A stretch of 64,000 nucleotides of DNA from Blastococcus sp. TF02-09 (GTDB taxonomy: Bacteria > Actinomycetota > Actinomycetes > Mycobacteriales > Geodermatophilaceae). The stretch is from NCBI RefSeq assembly GCF_003319105.1, contig NZ_QOHH01000002.1, positions 1-64,000 on the forward strand. The letters run 5' to 3'. The notes under the pieces are model-generated. The model worked only from the letters and a program-made list of their open reading frames with translations, was not told the DNA's origin and searched no databases. This document shows, piece by piece, positions 48,364 through 58,573 of the stretch. Positions within the stretch are counted from its first letter, which is position 1; each line of letters opens with the position of its first letter. The translations under genes and the position numbers were made by a program.

Positions 48364-48408
48364 CCTCATGCTTCTGACGTGCAGGTCCAGCCCTGGTGTG
48401 GGCTGGAA

Positions 48409-48466
48409 GGCCACCCTTCAGGGGCCCGGGCCGAGCGTGCGAGGTCCGGGGGGAAGGGTGGTCCTT
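48409..48466 (-). repeat. 3'-end structured element, copy C
   Basis: It starts 0-2 bases after the ahcY stop: AAGGACCACCCTTC, inner stem CCGG...CCGG around CTCGCACGCTCG, then GGCCCCTG and GAAGGGTGGCC. The outer arms (ACCCTTC and GAAGGGT) are identical to copy D and different in sequence from A, B and E, but they still pair. Confidence 0.85.
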
Positions 48467-49963
<1,497 letters not shown>

Positions 49964-50044
49964 GTGAGCTCCAGGTGGGCCCGGCGCGGCGGCCGGGCGG
50001 TGCAGTCGGATGCAGGGTCGCTTCGATCCCCGTTCCCCGGGAGA

Positions 50045-50091
50045 GCGAGCATGCCGAGGCTTCGGCGGGGCTCGTGCCGGAACCCAGGGTA
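50045..50091 (-). promoter_or_regulatory. ahcY promoter and structured leader
   Basis: On the minus strand TACCCT (50086-50091) fits the TANNNT -10. About 8-40 bases downstream, CGAGC-CCC-GCCGA...TCGGC-AT-GCTCG forms an interrupted hairpin (about 50045-50075). The predicted 5' leader is roughly 115 bases. I do not see a clear match to the SAH riboswitch consensus, so the role is open. Confidence 0.45.
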
Positions 50092-50130
50092 CCGGCAGGG
50101 CGCGGTCCCGGGGACCGGTCTCCCCCGGAT

Positions 50131-51138
50131 TCAGGAGTCGCAGCCCACGCCGTCCCCGTCGCCGTCGAACTTCTGCTCCCAGCCCGGGTCGCCCGTCCGG
50201 ATCGGTGCCGCGCCCGCAGCGCGCACCGCGGCGCAGTCCGCGAAGGACACCGGGACCGCGGCGTCGGGTGCCGGAGCGGGGGCGGGTGCGGAGGCCGGGG
50301 CGGCCTCTCCCCCGGGCAGCGGCTCGGCCGGGCAGCTGCTGAGCACCGTGGCCATCGTGTTCTTCTCGGCCGCGGTCACCCACGCGCCGTAGCGGATCTT
50401 CACCGCGATCTGGCGGGCGACGTACGTGCAGCGGAACGAAGTCGTGGGCGGCAGCCAGGTGGCGGCGTCCCCGTCGCCCTTCTGCATGTTCAGCGGACCG
50501 TCGACGGCCAGCAGGTTCAGCGGGTCGTTCGCGAAGGCGGTGCGGCGGCCGGCGTCCCACTGCTGGGCGCCCTTCTGCCAGGCGTCCGACAGCGCGACCA
50601 CGTGGTCGATCTGCACGTCGTCGCTGGTGTCCTGGCCGCGCCGGAACTCGATGGTGCGGCCGGAGTAGGGGTCGGCCAACGTGCCGGTGAGGACGACGCA
50701 GTCGCGGGTGCCGGGCTTGAACGTCTCGCCGGTCAGGTCACGGGCGAGCACGTCGTTGCGGGTGTCGCAGCCGTTGCGGTCGGTGTCCACCCAGCCGGAG
50801 CCGAACTGCTCCCGGTCGTAGCCGGTGCGCGGGGCCCGGCCCTTGACCTCCAGCGTGGCGAGCGCGGCGAGGGCCGACGTCGGCGCGGCTCCACCGATGG
50901 CGGCGTCGGCCGACTCGTCGTCCAGCGCACCGCCCGCGGTGGCGAGGCCGTCGGGCGGGAGCGTGGCCTCGGCGGTCTCCTGCTCGACCACGGCCGCGTC
51001 CGCGGCGGTCTCCGTCTCCACAGGCCCGGTTCCCCGGGCCCCCGTCGTGACGGAACAGCCGGTCAGGACGAGAGCGGCCAGCAGCGGGGCGAGCGCCGCA
51101 CGAGCGGCGTGCCCGGTGCGCGGCGGACGAGCGGACAC
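50131..51138 (-). CDS. Secreted HNH (DUF1524) lipoprotein with excalibur domain
   Basis: This 335-residue protein has a signal peptide with lipobox LVLTGC (Cys28), a Ser/Ala-rich linker and a DUF1524/GmrSD-C-type HNH nuclease domain ([40 protein letters not shown]). A Pro/Ala linker and a C-terminal excalibur calcium-binding domain ([11 protein letters not shown]) follow. This predicts a surface-attached, metal-dependent nuclease, perhaps for phosphate or DNA scavenging or defence. Monocistronic. Confidence 0.88.
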   Translation of the reverse strand: MSARPPRTGHAARAALAPLLAALVLTGCSVTTGARGTGPVETETAADAAVVEQETAEATLPPDGLATAGGALDDESADAAIGGAAPTSALAALATLEVKGRAPRTGYDREQFGSGWVDTDRNGCDTRNDVLARDLTGETFKPGTRDCVVLTGTLADPYSGRTIEFRRGQDTSDDVQIDHVVALSDAWQKGAQQWDAGRRTAFANDPLNLLAVDGPLNMQKGDGDAATWLPPTTSFRCTYVARQIAVKIRYGAWVTAAEKNTMATVLSSCPAEPLPGGEAAPASAPAPAPAPDAAVPVSFADCAAVRAAGAAPIRTGDPGWEQKFDGDGDGVGCDS

Positions 51139-51240
51139 GGTGATTCCCCCAGGCGCAGACGACGGCGCCGCGACCGTAGGCAGGTCCGCCCGCTCCCCCG
51201 GTGCTCCGACACGCGCCCCGGTGGCCGGAGCGCGGATCGG

Positions 51241-52416
51241 TCAGGAGAGGTTGGTGGTGACCCGGTAGAGGACGGCGGGGCCGCGGGCGCTGACGGGGGT
51301 GCCGGCCGGCACGAACGCCGAGGTGCCCTTCGGCAGGGTCAGCTCGTCGCCGGCCGTGGACAGCACCGCGGTGCCCTCGGTGCAGAGCACCAGCTGCGGT
51401 CCGCGGGTGGTGAGCGTGCCGACCTGGTCGCCGAGCTGGCAGTGGGTGAGGTCGAACTCCTCGACCGGGACGGGGTAGCGCAGGCCGCCGGGGCCGAGCA
51501 CCGGGCGCAGCACCGGCACCCGCCCGTCGCTGAAGTCGAGCACCTCGATGAGCGCCGCGAGGTCGACGTGCTTGCCGGTGAGTCCGCCCCGGAGCACGTT
51601 GTCCGAGCTGGCCATGACCTCCACGCCCGCGCCGCACAGGTAGGCGTGCAGGTTCCCCGCCGGCAGGAACACCGCCTCGCCGGGCGCCAGGCGCAGGTGG
51701 TTGCACATCAGCGAGATGACCACGCCCGGGTCACCGGGGTAGGTCTCGGCCAGCGCCGCCGCCCAGCGGTAGGTGTTGATGAACTCCGGGTCGTGCGCCG
51801 CGACGAACCCGGCCGCCGCGCGGGCCACCTCGGAGACGAGCACGTCGCGCTGGTCCGCCGGGAGTGCCAGCAGCTGCGGGATGACCGACCGGAGCCCGCC
51901 CCTGGCCAGAGCGGCGATCGTGGGCTTGAGCTCGGGCACCTGGAGCTTGGCCAGGCAGTGCAGCGACTCCTCGACCGGGCGGAAGCCGCACAGCGCCTCG
52001 ACCTCGGTCAGCGCCACGAGCATCTCGGGCTTGTGGAACGGGTCGCGGAAGGTGCGCGTCGGGTCGTCGCGCGGCACCCCGGCCGCCTCCTCGGCGGCGA
52101 ACCCGGCCTCGGCCTGCTCAGCCGTCGGGTGGGCCTGCAGGGACACCGGCTTCTCGGCCGCGAGCACCTTCATGAGGAAGGGCAGCCGGACCCCGAACCG
52201 CTCGAGCACCTCGGAGCCCAGCAGGAGCTCGGGCTCGCCGGCGATCGCCTTGTCCAGCGGCACCCCGTCGGAGCGCACGCTGGGCTCGTCGGGATGGGCG
52301 CCCATCCACAGCTCGGCGTGCGGCCGGTCAGCCGGGGACGGCGAGCCGAGCAGCTCCGGGATGACGGTGTGCGAACCCCACGGGTAGTGACGCACCGCAT
52401 TCTGAAGCTGCCACAT
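51241..52416 (-). CDS. manA: Mannose-6-phosphate isomerase, class I
   Basis: This 391-residue cupin-type zinc enzyme interconverts fructose-6-P and mannose-6-P. Zinc ligands are seen in SLQAHPTAEQAEAGF (Gln, His), HKPEMLVAL (His, Glu) and the downstream His in GKHVD. GVEVMASSDNVLRGGLTGKH is the substrate-site signature. It supplies mannose for GDP-mannose, matching manB upstream. It is 9 bp after glpD and probably in the same operon. Confidence 0.94.
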   Translation of the reverse strand: MWQLQNAVRHYPWGSHTVIPELLGSPSPADRPHAELWMGAHPDEPSVRSDGVPLDKAIAGEPELLLGSEVLERFGVRLPFLMKVLAAEKPVSLQAHPTAEQAEAGFAAEEAAGVPRDDPTRTFRDPFHKPEMLVALTEVEALCGFRPVEESLHCLAKLQVPELKPTIAALARGGLRSVIPQLLALPADQRDVLVSEVARAAAGFVAAHDPEFINTYRWAAALAETYPGDPGVVISLMCNHLRLAPGEAVFLPAGNLHAYLCGAGVEVMASSDNVLRGGLTGKHVDLAALIEVLDFSDGRVPVLRPVLGPGGLRYPVPVEEFDLTHCQLGDQVGTLTTRGPQLVLCTEGTAVLSTAGDELTLPKGTSAFVPAGTPVSARGPAVLYRVTTNLS

Positions 52417-52425
52417 CGGCTCAGG

Positions 52426-54270
52426 CTAACGCGCCGGTCCCGCTGATCGACCCCCCGTCACCACCCGCCGGTCCTCCGAGGAGGCAGGTTCCCCTCGACG
52501 GGGTGACATCACGCCGGCGCGGACGTCGGCAGCACCCAGCCGCGCCGCGTCGGCGGTCCGGTCGTCGGGCATGCGCTGCGACTCGCGCTCCGCGTCGACC
52601 CGCGCGGTGTAGTGCGCGACCTCCCGGGTGGTGCGCTCCTCGTCCCAGCCCAGCTCGCGGCTCATGAGCTCGGCGACCCGAACGGCGGTCTCCACACCGC
52701 GGTGCGCCGTCTCGATGGAGATGCGGGTGCGCCGGGTCAGCACGTCGTCGAGGTGCAGGGCGCCCTCGGCGGTGACCGCGTGCACGACCTCGGCCGCGAG
52801 GTAGGCGGGCGCACCCGGCAGCGGCCGGGCCAGCTCGGGGTCGTCGGCGGCGAGGGCGAGCACGTCGGGGGTGCGGTCGCCGTGCCGGTGCAGCAGCCGT
52901 TCGACGGCGTCGACCGGCACGCCGGCACCGGCGGCCAGCTGCGCGGCGCGGTCGCGCACCTCCGTCCAGCGGTGCGCGCCGACCAGCGGGAGGTGCGCGG
53001 TGCGCGACGCCGGCACCCCGGGCAGCCCCGCGACGGCGGCGTCGACGGCGTCCTCGGCCATGACGCGGTAGGTCGTGTACTTGCCCCCGGCCACCAGGAC
53101 CAGACCCGGCACCGGGGTGACCACCGCGTGCTCCCGGGACAGCCGGCTGGTGTCGTCGGACTCCCCCGCCAGCAGCGGGCGCAGGCCGGCGTAGACGCCG
53201 AGGATCTGCTCGGGAGCGATCGGGCGGACGAGGACCCGGTTGACCTGGTCGAGCAGGTAGGCGATGTCGGCGCTGCTGGCCGCGGGGTGGTCGCGGTCGA
53301 GCTTCCACGGGGTGTCGGTCGTCCCGACGATCCACTGCTCGCCCCAGGGAATGACGAAGAGCACGCTGGTGGGGGTGCGCAGGATCAGGCCGTCGGACGT
53401 CCCGCCCGCCGCGGCGAGCGAGCCGCCGTCGATGGCCGACCGCGGCACCACCAGGTGCACGCCTTTGGAGGCGCGCACGCGGAGGTCGGGCGCCGCGTGG
53501 CCCAGCATCGCCCCGATGTCGTCGCTCCACACCCCGGTGGCCGCCACGACGCTGCGGGCCCGCACGGTGAACGAGGAGCCGTCGGTGAGGTCGGCGACCT
53601 CCACCCCCACGACCGCGGCGTCCGGCTGGTCGCCGTCGCGCAGCAGACCGGTGACCCGCGCGCTGGACAGGACCCGGGCGCCGTAGCCGGCGGCGGTGCG
53701 GACGACGGCGAGCGTGTGCCGGGCGTCGTCGACCTGGGCGTCCCAGTAGCGGATGGCGCCGCGCACGACGTCGGGGCGCAGCCCGGGGAACGCCTCGAGC
53801 GTCGCCGTCCGGGACAGGTGCCGGTGCCCCGGGATCGGCCGGTGCGAGGTGAAGGCGGCGCCGAGCACGTCGTACAGCGCGACACCGGCGCCGAAGTAGG
53901 CCCGCTGCCAGACGGGCGCGGTCAGCGGCAGCAGGAAGGGCAGCGGCCGGACCAGGTGCGGCGCGATGGTCTGCACCAGGCGGGCGCGCTCGTGCAGCGC
54001 CTCGTGCACCAGGGGGAAGGCGAACTGCTCCAGGTAGCGCAGGCCGCCGTGGATCAGCTTGCTCGACCGGCTGGAGGTGCCGGCCGCGAAGTCCCGCGCC
54101 TCCAGCAGCGCCACGGTCAGGCCACGGCTGGCCGCGTCCAGGGCGGCCCCGGCGCCGGTGACGCCGCCGCCGATGACCAGGACGTCGACGACCTCGTCGG
54201 CGAGCCGGGCGCGGTCCGAGCGCCGTCGGGCGGGTGAGAGCAGCGTGCGGTCGGTGGTCCCCGAGTGCAT
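52426..54270 (-). CDS. glpD: Glycerol-3-phosphate dehydrogenase
   Basis: This 614-residue FAD enzyme oxidises glycerol-3-P to dihydroxyacetone-P at the membrane. The FAD fingerprint is DVLVIGGGVTGAGAALDAAS, followed by ARDFAAGTSSRSSKLIHGGL and RYLEQ. The C-terminal DAO_C domain includes RTRISIETAHRG. The last 60 residues are low-complexity and basic, an extension beyond typical homologues. It lies between DUF808 and manA, where mycobacteria have no glpD as far as I recall. Confidence 0.93.
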   Translation of the reverse strand: MHSGTTDRTLLSPARRRSDRARLADEVVDVLVIGGGVTGAGAALDAASRGLTVALLEARDFAAGTSSRSSKLIHGGLRYLEQFAFPLVHEALHERARLVQTIAPHLVRPLPFLLPLTAPVWQRAYFGAGVALYDVLGAAFTSHRPIPGHRHLSRTATLEAFPGLRPDVVRGAIRYWDAQVDDARHTLAVVRTAAGYGARVLSSARVTGLLRDGDQPDAAVVGVEVADLTDGSSFTVRARSVVAATGVWSDDIGAMLGHAAPDLRVRASKGVHLVVPRSAIDGGSLAAAGGTSDGLILRTPTSVLFVIPWGEQWIVGTTDTPWKLDRDHPAASSADIAYLLDQVNRVLVRPIAPEQILGVYAGLRPLLAGESDDTSRLSREHAVVTPVPGLVLVAGGKYTTYRVMAEDAVDAAVAGLPGVPASRTAHLPLVGAHRWTEVRDRAAQLAAGAGVPVDAVERLLHRHGDRTPDVLALAADDPELARPLPGAPAYLAAEVVHAVTAEGALHLDDVLTRRTRISIETAHRGVETAVRVAELMSRELGWDEERTTREVAHYTARVDAERESQRMPDDRTADAARLGAADVRAGVMSPRRGEPASSEDRRVVTGGRSAGPAR

Positions 54271-54289
54271 GGCTCCTACTGTCCCCCGC

Positions 54290-55240
54290 TCAGTGGCCCG
54301 ATGCGTCGCTCCCGGCCTTGCGGCGGTGCACCGTCAGTGTCATCACGACCACGATCACCGCGCCGACCACCAGCCCCAGCAGTGCGCTGCCCAGCGTGTT
54401 GACGATCCAGCCCACCACGCCGCCGAGCGCCCCGGTCGCGTCGTGCGCGGCCTCCTCGAGGTGGTGGACGACGTCGTAGAGGGCGTGCAGGCCCAGCTCG
54501 TCGGTGCCGACCAGGAGGATGTGCCCACCGACCCAGAGCATGGCGGCGGTGCCGACCACGGTGAGCACGCTGAGCAGCTTCGGCATCGCCTTGACCAGGC
54601 CGCGGCCGAACGCGGCCACCGCCTTCCCCGACCGCTGGGCCAGGTTGAGGCCGATGTCGTCCATCTTCACGATGACGCCGACCACGCCGTAGACCAGCAC
54701 GGTGATGCCCAGTGCGACCAGGACGAGGATGACCGCCCGCGCGACGAACGCCTCGTCCGCGACCTCGTTGAGCGAGATGACCATGATCTCGGCGGACAGG
54801 ATGAAGTCGGTGCGGACGGCGCCGGTGACGATCGTCTTCTCGTCCGGCATCGCCTCCTCCACCGAGGCGTGCTCCTCGGCGTGGCCGCTGATCCGGTGCC
54901 AGATCTTCTCCGCGCCCTCGTAGCAGAGGTAGGCCCCGCCCAGCATCAGCAGCGGCGTCAGCAGGAAGTTGAGGAACTCGCTGAGCAGCAGGATCGCCGG
55001 CAGGATGATCAGCAGCTTGTTGCGCAGCGAGCCCAGCGCGATCTTCCGGATGATCGGCAGCTCGCGGTCGGCGTTCAGGCCGTGCACGTACTGCGGCGTG
55101 ACGGCGGTGTCGTCGACCACCACGCCGGCGGCCTTGACGCTCGCGCGTCCGGCCGCGGCGCCGATGTCGTCGATCGAGGCGGCGGCGGCCCTGGCCAGCA
55201 CCGCGACGTCGTCCAGCAGGGCTACGAGTCCACCCGCCAC
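54290..55240 (-). CDS. DUF808 membrane protein
   Basis: This 316-residue protein starts MAGGLVALLDDVAVLARAAA and has several hydrophobic segments (LLIILPAILLLSEFLNFLLT, AVILVLVALGITVLVYGVVG, LLSVLTVVGTAAMLWVGGHI and a C-terminal helix) characteristic of DUF808 inner-membrane proteins (YedI-like). The function is unknown. It is co-directional with the SIS gene and glpD. Confidence 0.9.
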   Translation of the reverse strand: MAGGLVALLDDVAVLARAAAASIDDIGAAAGRASVKAAGVVVDDTAVTPQYVHGLNADRELPIIRKIALGSLRNKLLIILPAILLLSEFLNFLLTPLLMLGGAYLCYEGAEKIWHRISGHAEEHASVEEAMPDEKTIVTGAVRTDFILSAEIMVISLNEVADEAFVARAVILVLVALGITVLVYGVVGVIVKMDDIGLNLAQRSGKAVAAFGRGLVKAMPKLLSVLTVVGTAAMLWVGGHILLVGTDELGLHALYDVVHHLEEAAHDATGALGGVVGWIVNTLGSALLGLVVGAVIVVVMTLTVHRRKAGSDASGH

Positions 55241-55301
55241 GGGAGGTCCTTTCCGTCGATCCGTTCGCGTGCTCTACCCGGGCAGGGGGTTCCGCCGAAC
55301 G

Positions 55302-56444
55302 TCACCGGCCCGGCCCCCGCTGGGTGTCCAGCGCCAGGGCCAGGTAGACGGCGCTGAAGTCGGCGACGGCGAGCTGGCGGGCCAACCGCGGCAGCCGGCC
55401 GTCGGACCCGGCCTGCCCCTGCGCGGCCAGGTCGCTCACCGGGACGGTGTGGGTCGCGGCGGTGCGGAGCACCTCCTCCATGGCCTCGCCGGCCGACCGC
55501 GGCTCGCGCTCCCCCGCGCCCTCGTCGTCGACGGCCGCGGCGTCGCGGATGGTGAGCAGCCGCAGGCGCCGTTCGGCGTCGTCGGCGCGGTCGCGGAAGA
55601 AGTCGTCGGCGTCCTCCGGTGCCAGCGGGCCACCGAGGACGGCGCAGGCCGCCACCCGCTGGTCGGGCAGCCGGAAGTCGGGCGCGGGCAGGCCGGCGAG
55701 CGTGGCCAGCTGGTCGGCGATGCGGCCGGCAGCGGCGGCGGCCAGCGGCCCCTCCGCGGCGATCACCGGCAGCGAGTCGAGCAGCTCGAGGGCCAGCGTC
55801 TTCGCCGGGTTGGTGAAGGTCGGCGCCGCGGGGCCGCACTCCTGCGCGGCCGCGTCGAGCGCCGCCGCGGTCGTCTCCGGGTCGGCGACGTCACCGCGCA
55901 GCAGCCCGAGGTCGGAGGCCAGCAGCAGCATCGGGGTGAGCAGCGACCACAGCGTCGTGTGCCGCACCCGGGCGGCCGGCAGGGCCACGTACGGCGCGCG
56001 GGCGATCGAGCAGGCCGCGGCCAGGGGCGCGTCCTCGGCGCCGACGCCCAGCAGCGAGACGCCCCGGCGGGCCGCCTCGTAGGCCGGGCCGACGGCGTAG
56101 GCGCCCGCCCCCGTGCGGGTCGCGACCACGACGACGTCGCTGGGCCCCGTCCACACCGGCAGCGCCGGACCGGGGACGACGTCGACGGTCACCGGGCTAG
56201 CCGGTCCGAGCAGCGCCCGCAGCACCGAGGCGGCCACCGCCCCCTCGCGCCGGGCGACGATGACCAGCCCGCGCGGCCGGCCGCCACCGGTGATCCGGTC
56301 CAGCCCGGCCTCGCGGGTCAGCCGCGCGGTCTCCCGGACCTGCGCACCGGCGCCCGCGACCGCCAGCAGCAGGCCGTGCGGGTCACGGGCCCGCATGACC
56401 TCGAGGTCGTCGAGGACCTCCTCGGCGAGCTCGGGCGGGATCAT
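55302..56444 (-). CDS. SIS-domain protein beside manB (Rv3256c-like)
   Basis: This 380-residue protein has two SIS-like halves: GLDRITGGGRPRGLVIVARR and DVVVVATRTGAGAYAVGPAY, then GVSLLGVGAEDAPLAAACSI. It resembles the phospho-sugar isomerase PGI/PMI family. In mycobacteria the equivalent gene sits between manA and manB. A role in mannose-phosphate metabolism is likely but unproven. The start at 56444 overlaps the Trm112 stop by 4 bp. Confidence 0.8.
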   Translation of the reverse strand: MIPPELAEEVLDDLEVMRARDPHGLLLAVAGAGAQVRETARLTREAGLDRITGGGRPRGLVIVARREGAVAASVLRALLGPASPVTVDVVPGPALPVWTGPSDVVVVATRTGAGAYAVGPAYEAARRGVSLLGVGAEDAPLAAACSIARAPYVALPAARVRHTTLWSLLTPMLLLASDLGLLRGDVADPETTAAALDAAAQECGPAAPTFTNPAKTLALELLDSLPVIAAEGPLAAAAAGRIADQLATLAGLPAPDFRLPDQRVAACAVLGGPLAPEDADDFFRDRADDAERRLRLLTIRDAAAVDDEGAGEREPRSAGEAMEEVLRTAATHTVPVSDLAAQGQAGSDGRLPRLARQLAVADFSAVYLALALDTQRGPGR

Positions 56445-56659
56445 GCGCTGCTGCTTGCTCCCCGATGGCGCGCCTCGTCCAGCAGGAGCACCGGGATGCC
56501 GTCGCGCACCGGGAAGGCCCGGTCGCAGGTGGTGCACAGCAGCTCGCTCGCCGCCTCGTCGACGGTCAGCGGGCTGTGGTGGGTGTCCGGGCAGGCCAGG
56601 ATGGACAGCAGCTCGGGGTCCAGCCCCAGCGGTCCACCGGTCGTCGTGTTGCTCGTCAT
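56441..56659 (-). CDS. Trm112-family zinc-ribbon protein
   Basis: This 72-residue protein has LLSILACPDTHHSPLTVD and LLCTTCDRAFPVRDGIPVLL, the Trm112/YcaR fold with three or four Cys for zinc. Trm112 proteins activate methyltransferases in eukaryotes. In bacteria the partner is unclear. It overlaps both manB and the SIS gene by 4 bp each, so it is an integral part of the operon. Confidence 0.9.
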   Translation of the reverse strand: MTSNTTTGGPLGLDPELLSILACPDTHHSPLTVDEAASELLCTTCDRAFPVRDGIPVLLLDEARHRGASSSA

Positions 56660-58020
56660 GCCCGCACCATCCCCAGTACCTGATCCCGAAGTTCGGTCAT
56701 CCGCGCCTCGTCCGGCGCCTCGACGTTCAGCCGCAGCAGCGGCTCGGTGTTGCTGGCGCGCAGGTTGAACCACGCGCCGTCGGTCAGCTCGACGGTGAGC
56801 CCGTCCAGCTCGTCGATCCGCGCCTCGGGCCGGTCGGCGAACGCCGCCCGCACCTCGGCCATCCGCGCCGCGGCGTCGTCCACGGTGGAGTTGATCTCTC
56901 CGGAGGCGGCGTAGCGCGAGTAGGCGGCGGTGAGCTCCGACAGGGTGCCGGACTGCTCCCCCAGCGCGGCCAGCACGTGCATCGCGGCCAGCATGCCGGT
57001 GTCGGCCCGCCAGAAGTCGCGGAAATAGTAGTGCGCCGAGTGCTCCCCGCCGAAGACGGCGTCGGTGCGGGCCATCTCGGCCTTGATGAACGAGTGCCCC
57101 ACCCGCGTGCGCACCGGCTCGCCGCCGTGCTCGCGGACGATCTCGGGCACCGCCTTCGAGGTGATCAGGTTGTGGATGATCGTCGTCCCGCGGCCCTTGG
57201 CCAGCTCGCGGACGGCGACCAGGGCGGTCACCGCCGAGGGGCTCACCGGCTCGCCGCGCTCGTCGACGACGAACACCCGGTCGGCGTCGCCGTCGAAGGC
57301 CAGGCCGATGTCGGCGCCGTGCTCGCGCACCGCGGCCTGCAGGTCGACGAGGTTCGCCGGGTCCAGCGGGTTGGCCTCGTGGTTGGGGAAGGAGCCGTCG
57401 AGCTCGAAGTACAGCGGGACGATCTCCAGGGGCAGGTCGGCCAGGACCACCGGCACGGTGTGCCCGCCCATGCCGTTGCCGGCGTCGACGACGACCTTGA
57501 GGGGGCGGCCGCCGGACAGGTCGACCAGCTCGCGCAGGTGCGCGGCGTACTCGTGGATGATGTCGCGCTGGCTGACCGCGCCGACGCGGCCGGGGTCGCG
57601 GTCGTAGGCGTTCCGCTCGGCCATGGCCCGGATCTCGGCCAGGCCGGAGTCCTGCCCGATGGGTGCCGCGCCCGCGCGGCACATCTTGATCCCGTTGTAC
57701 TTCGCGGGGTTGTGGCTGGCCGTGAACATCGCGCCCGGGATGTCCAGCGAGCCGGCGGCGAAGTACAGCATGTCGGTCGAGCCCAGCCCCGCCTCGACGA
57801 CGTCGAGACCGCGGCTGATCACGCCCTCGGCGAAGGCCCGCGACAGCGGCACCGAGGACTCCCGCATGTCGTGGGCGGTGACGATCTGCGTCGCACCGCT
57901 CTCGGCGTGCACGAACTCGGCGAAGGCGGCCCCGATGGCCCGGGCGACGTCCTCGTCCCACTCGTCGGGAACGACACCCCGGACGTCGTAGGCCTTGATG
58001 ATCGATGAGAGGTCAGCCAC
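56656..58020 (-). CDS. manB: Phosphomannomutase/phosphoglucomutase
   Basis: This 454-residue alpha-D-phosphohexomutase converts mannose-6-P to mannose-1-P for GDP-mannose. It has the catalytic phosphoserine loop FTASHNPAKYNG (Ser102), the metal loop AFDGDADRVFVVD near 245, the sugar-binding GEHSAHYYF and the phosphate-binding RASNTEPLLRLN. It is the first gene of the manB-Trm112-SIS run. A structured repeat (copy D) stands between it and the DUF3499 gene. Confidence 0.96.
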   Translation of the reverse strand: MADLSSIIKAYDVRGVVPDEWDEDVARAIGAAFAEFVHAESGATQIVTAHDMRESSVPLSRAFAEGVISRGLDVVEAGLGSTDMLYFAAGSLDIPGAMFTASHNPAKYNGIKMCRAGAAPIGQDSGLAEIRAMAERNAYDRDPGRVGAVSQRDIIHEYAAHLRELVDLSGGRPLKVVVDAGNGMGGHTVPVVLADLPLEIVPLYFELDGSFPNHEANPLDPANLVDLQAAVREHGADIGLAFDGDADRVFVVDERGEPVSPSAVTALVAVRELAKGRGTTIIHNLITSKAVPEIVREHGGEPVRTRVGHSFIKAEMARTDAVFGGEHSAHYYFRDFWRADTGMLAAMHVLAALGEQSGTLSELTAAYSRYAASGEINSTVDDAAARMAEVRAAFADRPEARIDELDGLTVELTDGAWFNLRASNTEPLLRLNVEAPDEARMTELRDQVLGMVRA

Positions 58021-58060
58021 GTGCCGGACGATAGCCGCGTACGCGAACGCGCGCGCGCAC

Positions 58061-58119
58061 GGCCACCCTTCAGGGACCCGCGCCGAGCTCGCGAGGCGTG
58101 GGGGGAAGGGTGGTCCTTC
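58061..58119 (-). repeat. 3'-end structured element, copy D
   Basis: It begins 2-4 bases after the DUF3499 stop: AAGGACCACCCTTC, inner stem CGCC...GGCG around CTCGCGAGCTCG, then GGTCCCTG and GAAGGGTGGCC. It separates DUF3499 from manB on the same strand. Confidence 0.85.
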
Positions 58120-58121
58120 TA

Positions 58122-58475
58122 CTACTGGAGGTCGGGGAGGACGCGCAGGTGGCCGCGCCGGGTGCCGCGGCCGTCGTCGGCCGGGTCGCGCGGCGGCTCG
58201 GGACGGGCGGCCTCGCGCACGGCGTCGGCCAGGGCGAGCAGGTCGTCACCGGTCGGGCCGACGTCGTCGAGGTCGATCTCGTGCCGGACGACCTCCCAGC
58301 CGCGCGGCACGGTCAGCCGCTCGGCGTGGAACTCGCAGAGGTCGTAGCTGTGCGGCTCCGAGAAGGTCGCCAACGGGCCGACAACGGCCGTGGACTCCGC
58401 GTACACGTAGGTCAGAGTCGCCGCTGCCGGTTGCGCGCAGCCGCTGCGCGAGCAGCGACGTGACTGCCTCACCAC
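58122..58475 (-). CDS. DUF3499 family protein
   Basis: This protein of about 117 residues has the family signature: RRCSRSGCAQPAAATLTYVY, then STAVVGPLATFSEPHSYDLC followed by EFHAERLTVPRGWEVV. The C-S-R-x-x-C and C-x-x-H pairs form a probable zinc site. Function unknown, conserved next to manB in actinobacteria (Rv3258c). Tandem GTG codons at 58475 and 58472 both follow GAGG, so the start could be either. Confidence 0.88.
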   Translation of the reverse strand: MVRQSRRCSRSGCAQPAAATLTYVYAESTAVVGPLATFSEPHSYDLCEFHAERLTVPRGWEVVRHEIDLDDVGPTGDDLLALADAVREAARPEPPRDPADDGRGTRRGHLRVLPDLQ

Positions 58476-58573
58476 CGGTTCCTCACCCGAGCACCGTAAA
58501 CCCGCGTGCTGGCACTCCGCAGCAGGCACACCGGGATTTCGGAAGCGGCCGTCCCATCCTGCACGATGACCCC

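Noticed and set aside
49964-50130. SAH riboswitch upstream of ahcY
   Set aside because: A hairpin is present, but I could not match the conserved core of the known SAH riboswitch, so it is reported only as a structured leader.
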